From Flavobacterium aerium (GTDB lineage Bacteria > Bacteroidota > Bacteroidia > Flavobacteriales > Flavobacteriaceae), in contig NZ_JARQWR010000001.1 in assembly GCF_030766725.1 (NCBI RefSeq), positions 248,001 to 312,000 on the forward strand: a stretch of 64,000 nucleotides of DNA, in the 5' to 3' direction. The translations under genes were made by a program, and so were the position numbers. Positions 62,441 through 64,000 of this stretch are shown here, piece after piece. The notes under the pieces were generated by a model, which ran no database searches, had not been told where the DNA came from, and saw nothing but the letters and a program-made list of their open reading frames with translations. The first letter of the stretch is position 1. Every line of letters begins with the position of its first letter.

Positions 62441-62995
62441 TTATTTGAAGACTTCATTTAACCAATTAAAATCATCAGTAGATTTTTTGGTGTTTTTAAT
62501 TTTAATTCGAGCATTACAAGTTGTAGTACAACCGCTACCATCCAAACATTTGATTGTAAAAGCAGCACATTTTAATCCTTCGCAATAAATAGACTGACCA
62601 CTATGAGTTCCACCTTCACAATCTATCTGAAATCTTCGTTCATTATCAGTGCTTTCATTTTGAATAGGTATTAAGTCCATTTTTTTAATTGAGAATACCT
62701 TATTTATTTTGTCTTCCTCAAGTAAAAAATATCCTTCATATTTATTAATAGATTCAAGTTCTGATAATTTAGAGTTTATTAATGAAAATAAATCAGATAA
62801 CTTTTGTTCACGAAAATTGTCTAATTCCTCTTTGGAGTCTTTTATTTCCTTATTATAGAAAACTTTTAGTTCGGATAAATTTAAACCATCTGATTTTTCA
62901 TCAGCTTGAACTTCGTTAGAATCACAAGCAATGAACAATATGCTCATAAAAAAGAATAAAACTGATAGGCATGTAAATAATTTCAAATTTCCCAT
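62441..62995 (-). CDS. Hypothetical lipoprotein with a Cys-rich C-terminal domain
   Basis: A 184-aa protein with a type II signal peptide (SVLFFFMSILFIAC, lipidated Cys at residue 24), an acidic linker (DSNEVQADEKSDG), a helical part (about 45-90: NKEIKDSKEELDNFREQKLSDLF) and a Cys-rich stretch (about 130-165: IDCEGGTHSGQSIYCEGLKC, IKCLDGSGCTTTCNARI) with seven Cys, probably disulfide-bonded. I do not recognise the family. It is a single gene; expression signals are not obvious. Confidence 0.68.
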   Translation of the reverse strand: MGNLKLFTCLSVLFFFMSILFIACDSNEVQADEKSDGLNLSELKVFYNKEIKDSKEELDNFREQKLSDLFSLINSKLSELESINKYEGYFLLEEDKINKVFSIKKMDLIPIQNESTDNERRFQIDCEGGTHSGQSIYCEGLKCAAFTIKCLDGSGCTTTCNARIKIKNTKKSTDDFNWLNEVFK

Positions 62996-63163
62996 GATTT
63001 CAAATTTTAATAGTTTTATTAATACAATATAAATAAAAACATTTGAAATCCGATGGATTTTTTAGTGTAATGTGCTTTTAAACAGCGAATTACGGTTTAA
63101 CCGTGATTTTTATTAAGTAAATTATGTATTGATGAATATTTGTTTTTGTTTACAGTACTTTCA

Positions 63164-63634
63164 TTACAATTGAATCTGGCGTTCTATCTGTTGATCCAGA
63201 GAAATAAATGTTTCAGTTCTGGATACACCTTCAATAGCTTGAATTTTAGTATTGAGTAATTGCATTAAATGTTCGTTATCTCGGCAAATAATTTTAATCA
63301 ATATCGACCAGTTTCCTGTTGTATAATGACATTCCAAAACTTCGGGTATTTTTTTTAAAGCCTTAACAGCTTCTGGATTACGAGAAGCCTTATCGAGATA
63401 AATCCCTACGAAAGAAAGCGTATTGTAACCTAAAACTTTATTGTTGATTACGAATTTAGATCCTGCAATAACCCCAGATTGTTCCAGTTTCTTTAAACGT
63501 TGATGAATAGCTGCTCCAGAAATACCAATTTTATTTGCTATTTGAAGGATAGGCTTTCGGGCATCTTCCATTAGATCCCTTAGAATTTCTTTATCAATAC
63601 CGTCAATTTCGATGACTTGTGAATTTATCTTCAT
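63164..63634 (-). CDS. Lrp/AsnC family transcriptional regulator
   Basis: A 156-aa regulator: N-terminal helix-turn-helix (IDGIDKEILRDLMEDARKPI, IANKIGISGAAIHQRLKKLEQSG) and C-terminal RAM ligand-binding domain (GIYLDKASRNPEAVKALKKIPEV, YTTGNWSILIKIICRD, IEGVSRTETFISLDQQIERQ). It probably senses an amino acid. The upstream minus-strand gene is a saccharopine dehydrogenase-family protein, a frequent partner in Flavobacteriia, so it may link lysine metabolism to regulation. A separate terminator lies between them. Confidence 0.93.
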   Translation of the reverse strand: MKINSQVIEIDGIDKEILRDLMEDARKPILQIANKIGISGAAIHQRLKKLEQSGVIAGSKFVINNKVLGYNTLSFVGIYLDKASRNPEAVKALKKIPEVLECHYTTGNWSILIKIICRDNEHLMQLLNTKIQAIEGVSRTETFISLDQQIERQIQL

Positions 63635-63741
63635 GTTACTAAGTTACGAATTGTAACCAAATTTAATGATTAGTTTAATAAATGTTATGAAAATATCTTT
63701 TCTGGGTTTTAAAAAGATGTTTTCTAGTGTGGTATTGTTTA

Positions 63742-63773
63742 AAAGAGCCTAATATAGATATTAGACTCTTTTT
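63742..63773 (-). terminator. Terminator after the saccharopine dehydrogenase gene
   Basis: AAAAGAG and CTCTTTT close a stem that continues with TAATAT/ATATTA, with one internal mismatch and a short loop; on the minus strand it lies 28 nt after the stop. Confidence 0.65.
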
Positions 63774-63800
63774 TATAGTATTATGCTAAAGAGTTGTAAC

Positions 63801-64000
63801 TTAACTAATGACATTATTAGGATTGTATCCCATATATGGAACTTCCTTTTCATTAAAAATAACGCCATATTGTTCTAATTCGGTTAGAATAGGAAGGTAT
63901 ACTTCTTTATTAAGTGGTAGTTGAACACCAGGAGTTTTAATGTTTCCGTTCAGGATTTGTAAGGTAGCTATAGCAACGGGTAAGCCCACTGTTTTTGCCA
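63801..64000 (-). CDS. Saccharopine dehydrogenase family protein (C-terminal fragment)
   Basis: The minus strand is open from the window edge to the TAA at 63801 and encodes 65 residues: AKTVGLPVAIATLQILNG, then PGVQLPLNKEVYLPILTELE and a GYNPNNVIS end. This matches the C-terminal part of the saccharopine dehydrogenase/reductase-like proteins of Bacteroidota, which take part in lysine metabolism. No start codon lies in the window that would make the visible part a full protein, so this is the 3' end of a gene that continues beyond base 64000. Confidence 0.75.
   Translation of the reverse strand, partial: AKTVGLPVAIATLQILNGNIKTPGVQLPLNKEVYLPILTELEQYGVIFNEKEVPYMGYNPNNVIS

Noticed and set aside
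63092..63104. Palindrome ACGGTTTAACCGT downstream of the Lrp gene as a terminator
   Set aside because: On the minus strand it lacks a T run and on the plus strand no gene ends before it; it may be a chance palindrome or a weak operator, without further support.

Overview
The window looks like a chromosomal segment from an AT-rich member of the Bacteroidota, most likely class Flavobacteriia. The signs are a PorP/SprF-type C-terminus, OmpA-PD40 and DUF4421/DUF5686 envelope proteins, an ECF sigma/FecR pair, promoters of the Bacteroidota form (TTG near -33, TAnnTTTG near -7), weak ribosome binding sites and the ftsX-DUF3098-uppP-truB order. No phage, transposase, CRISPR array, rRNA or tRNA was found. 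Most of the window is ordinary chromosome.

Region by region. (1) 1-2.5 kb: end of a T9SS-linked PorP/SprF gene, an OmpA/PD40 protein and a small unknown gene, followed by a gene-poor stretch with four related long hairpins (2553-2957). (2) 3-6.9 kb: SRPBCC protein, Crp-family regulator with an AhpD-like gene, DoxX, AraC regulator and a lipoprotein. (3) 7.1-14.9 kb: two tandem DUF4421 paralogues, an Mpo1-like protein, an ECF sigma/FecR/STN-repeat surface protein operon, and a sterol desaturase-family operon. (4) 15.1-17.8 kb: SDR oxidoreductase and TetR regulator with a clear double operator, then a Ca2+/H+ antiporter. (5) 18-28.4 kb: a heavy-metal-type RND efflux operon and an mgtC-mgtA operon. 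Both are preceded by the same promoter block: an inverted repeat, a -7 box and two to three 11-bp direct repeats. The mgtA gene overlaps an unannotated 49-aa membrane protein. (6) 28.7-32 kb: a protein-glutaminase homologue, a serine hydrolase and an Asp/Glu racemase. (7) 32-36 kb: an OmpR-type two-component system whose 3' end and downstream neighbour are partly duplicated on either side of a PhzF-family gene. (8) 36-49.5 kb: beta-barrel protein, PAP2-like membrane protein, rpoN, asnS, a LytS/LytTR pair, a CPA2 antiporter, and the glyoxylate shunt genes aceB-aceA divergent from their probable regulator. (9) 49.5-64 kb: DUF5686 protein, frr, pyrH, patatin, a thioredoxin-like protein, the ftsX-uppP-truB cluster, leuS, a zinc peptidase, a Cys-rich lipoprotein, an Lrp regulator and the end of a saccharopine dehydrogenase-family gene.

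The strongest candidate for an undescribed system is the apparent Mg2+/metal regulon in region 5: two operons with identically built, probably activator-dependent promoters, one of them ending in a translationally coupled small membrane protein. The tandem hairpin array, the duplicated junction around phzF and the lipoprotein-type protein-glutaminase are the next most interesting. All functional statements come from reading motifs and family resemblance by eye; no database search was run.
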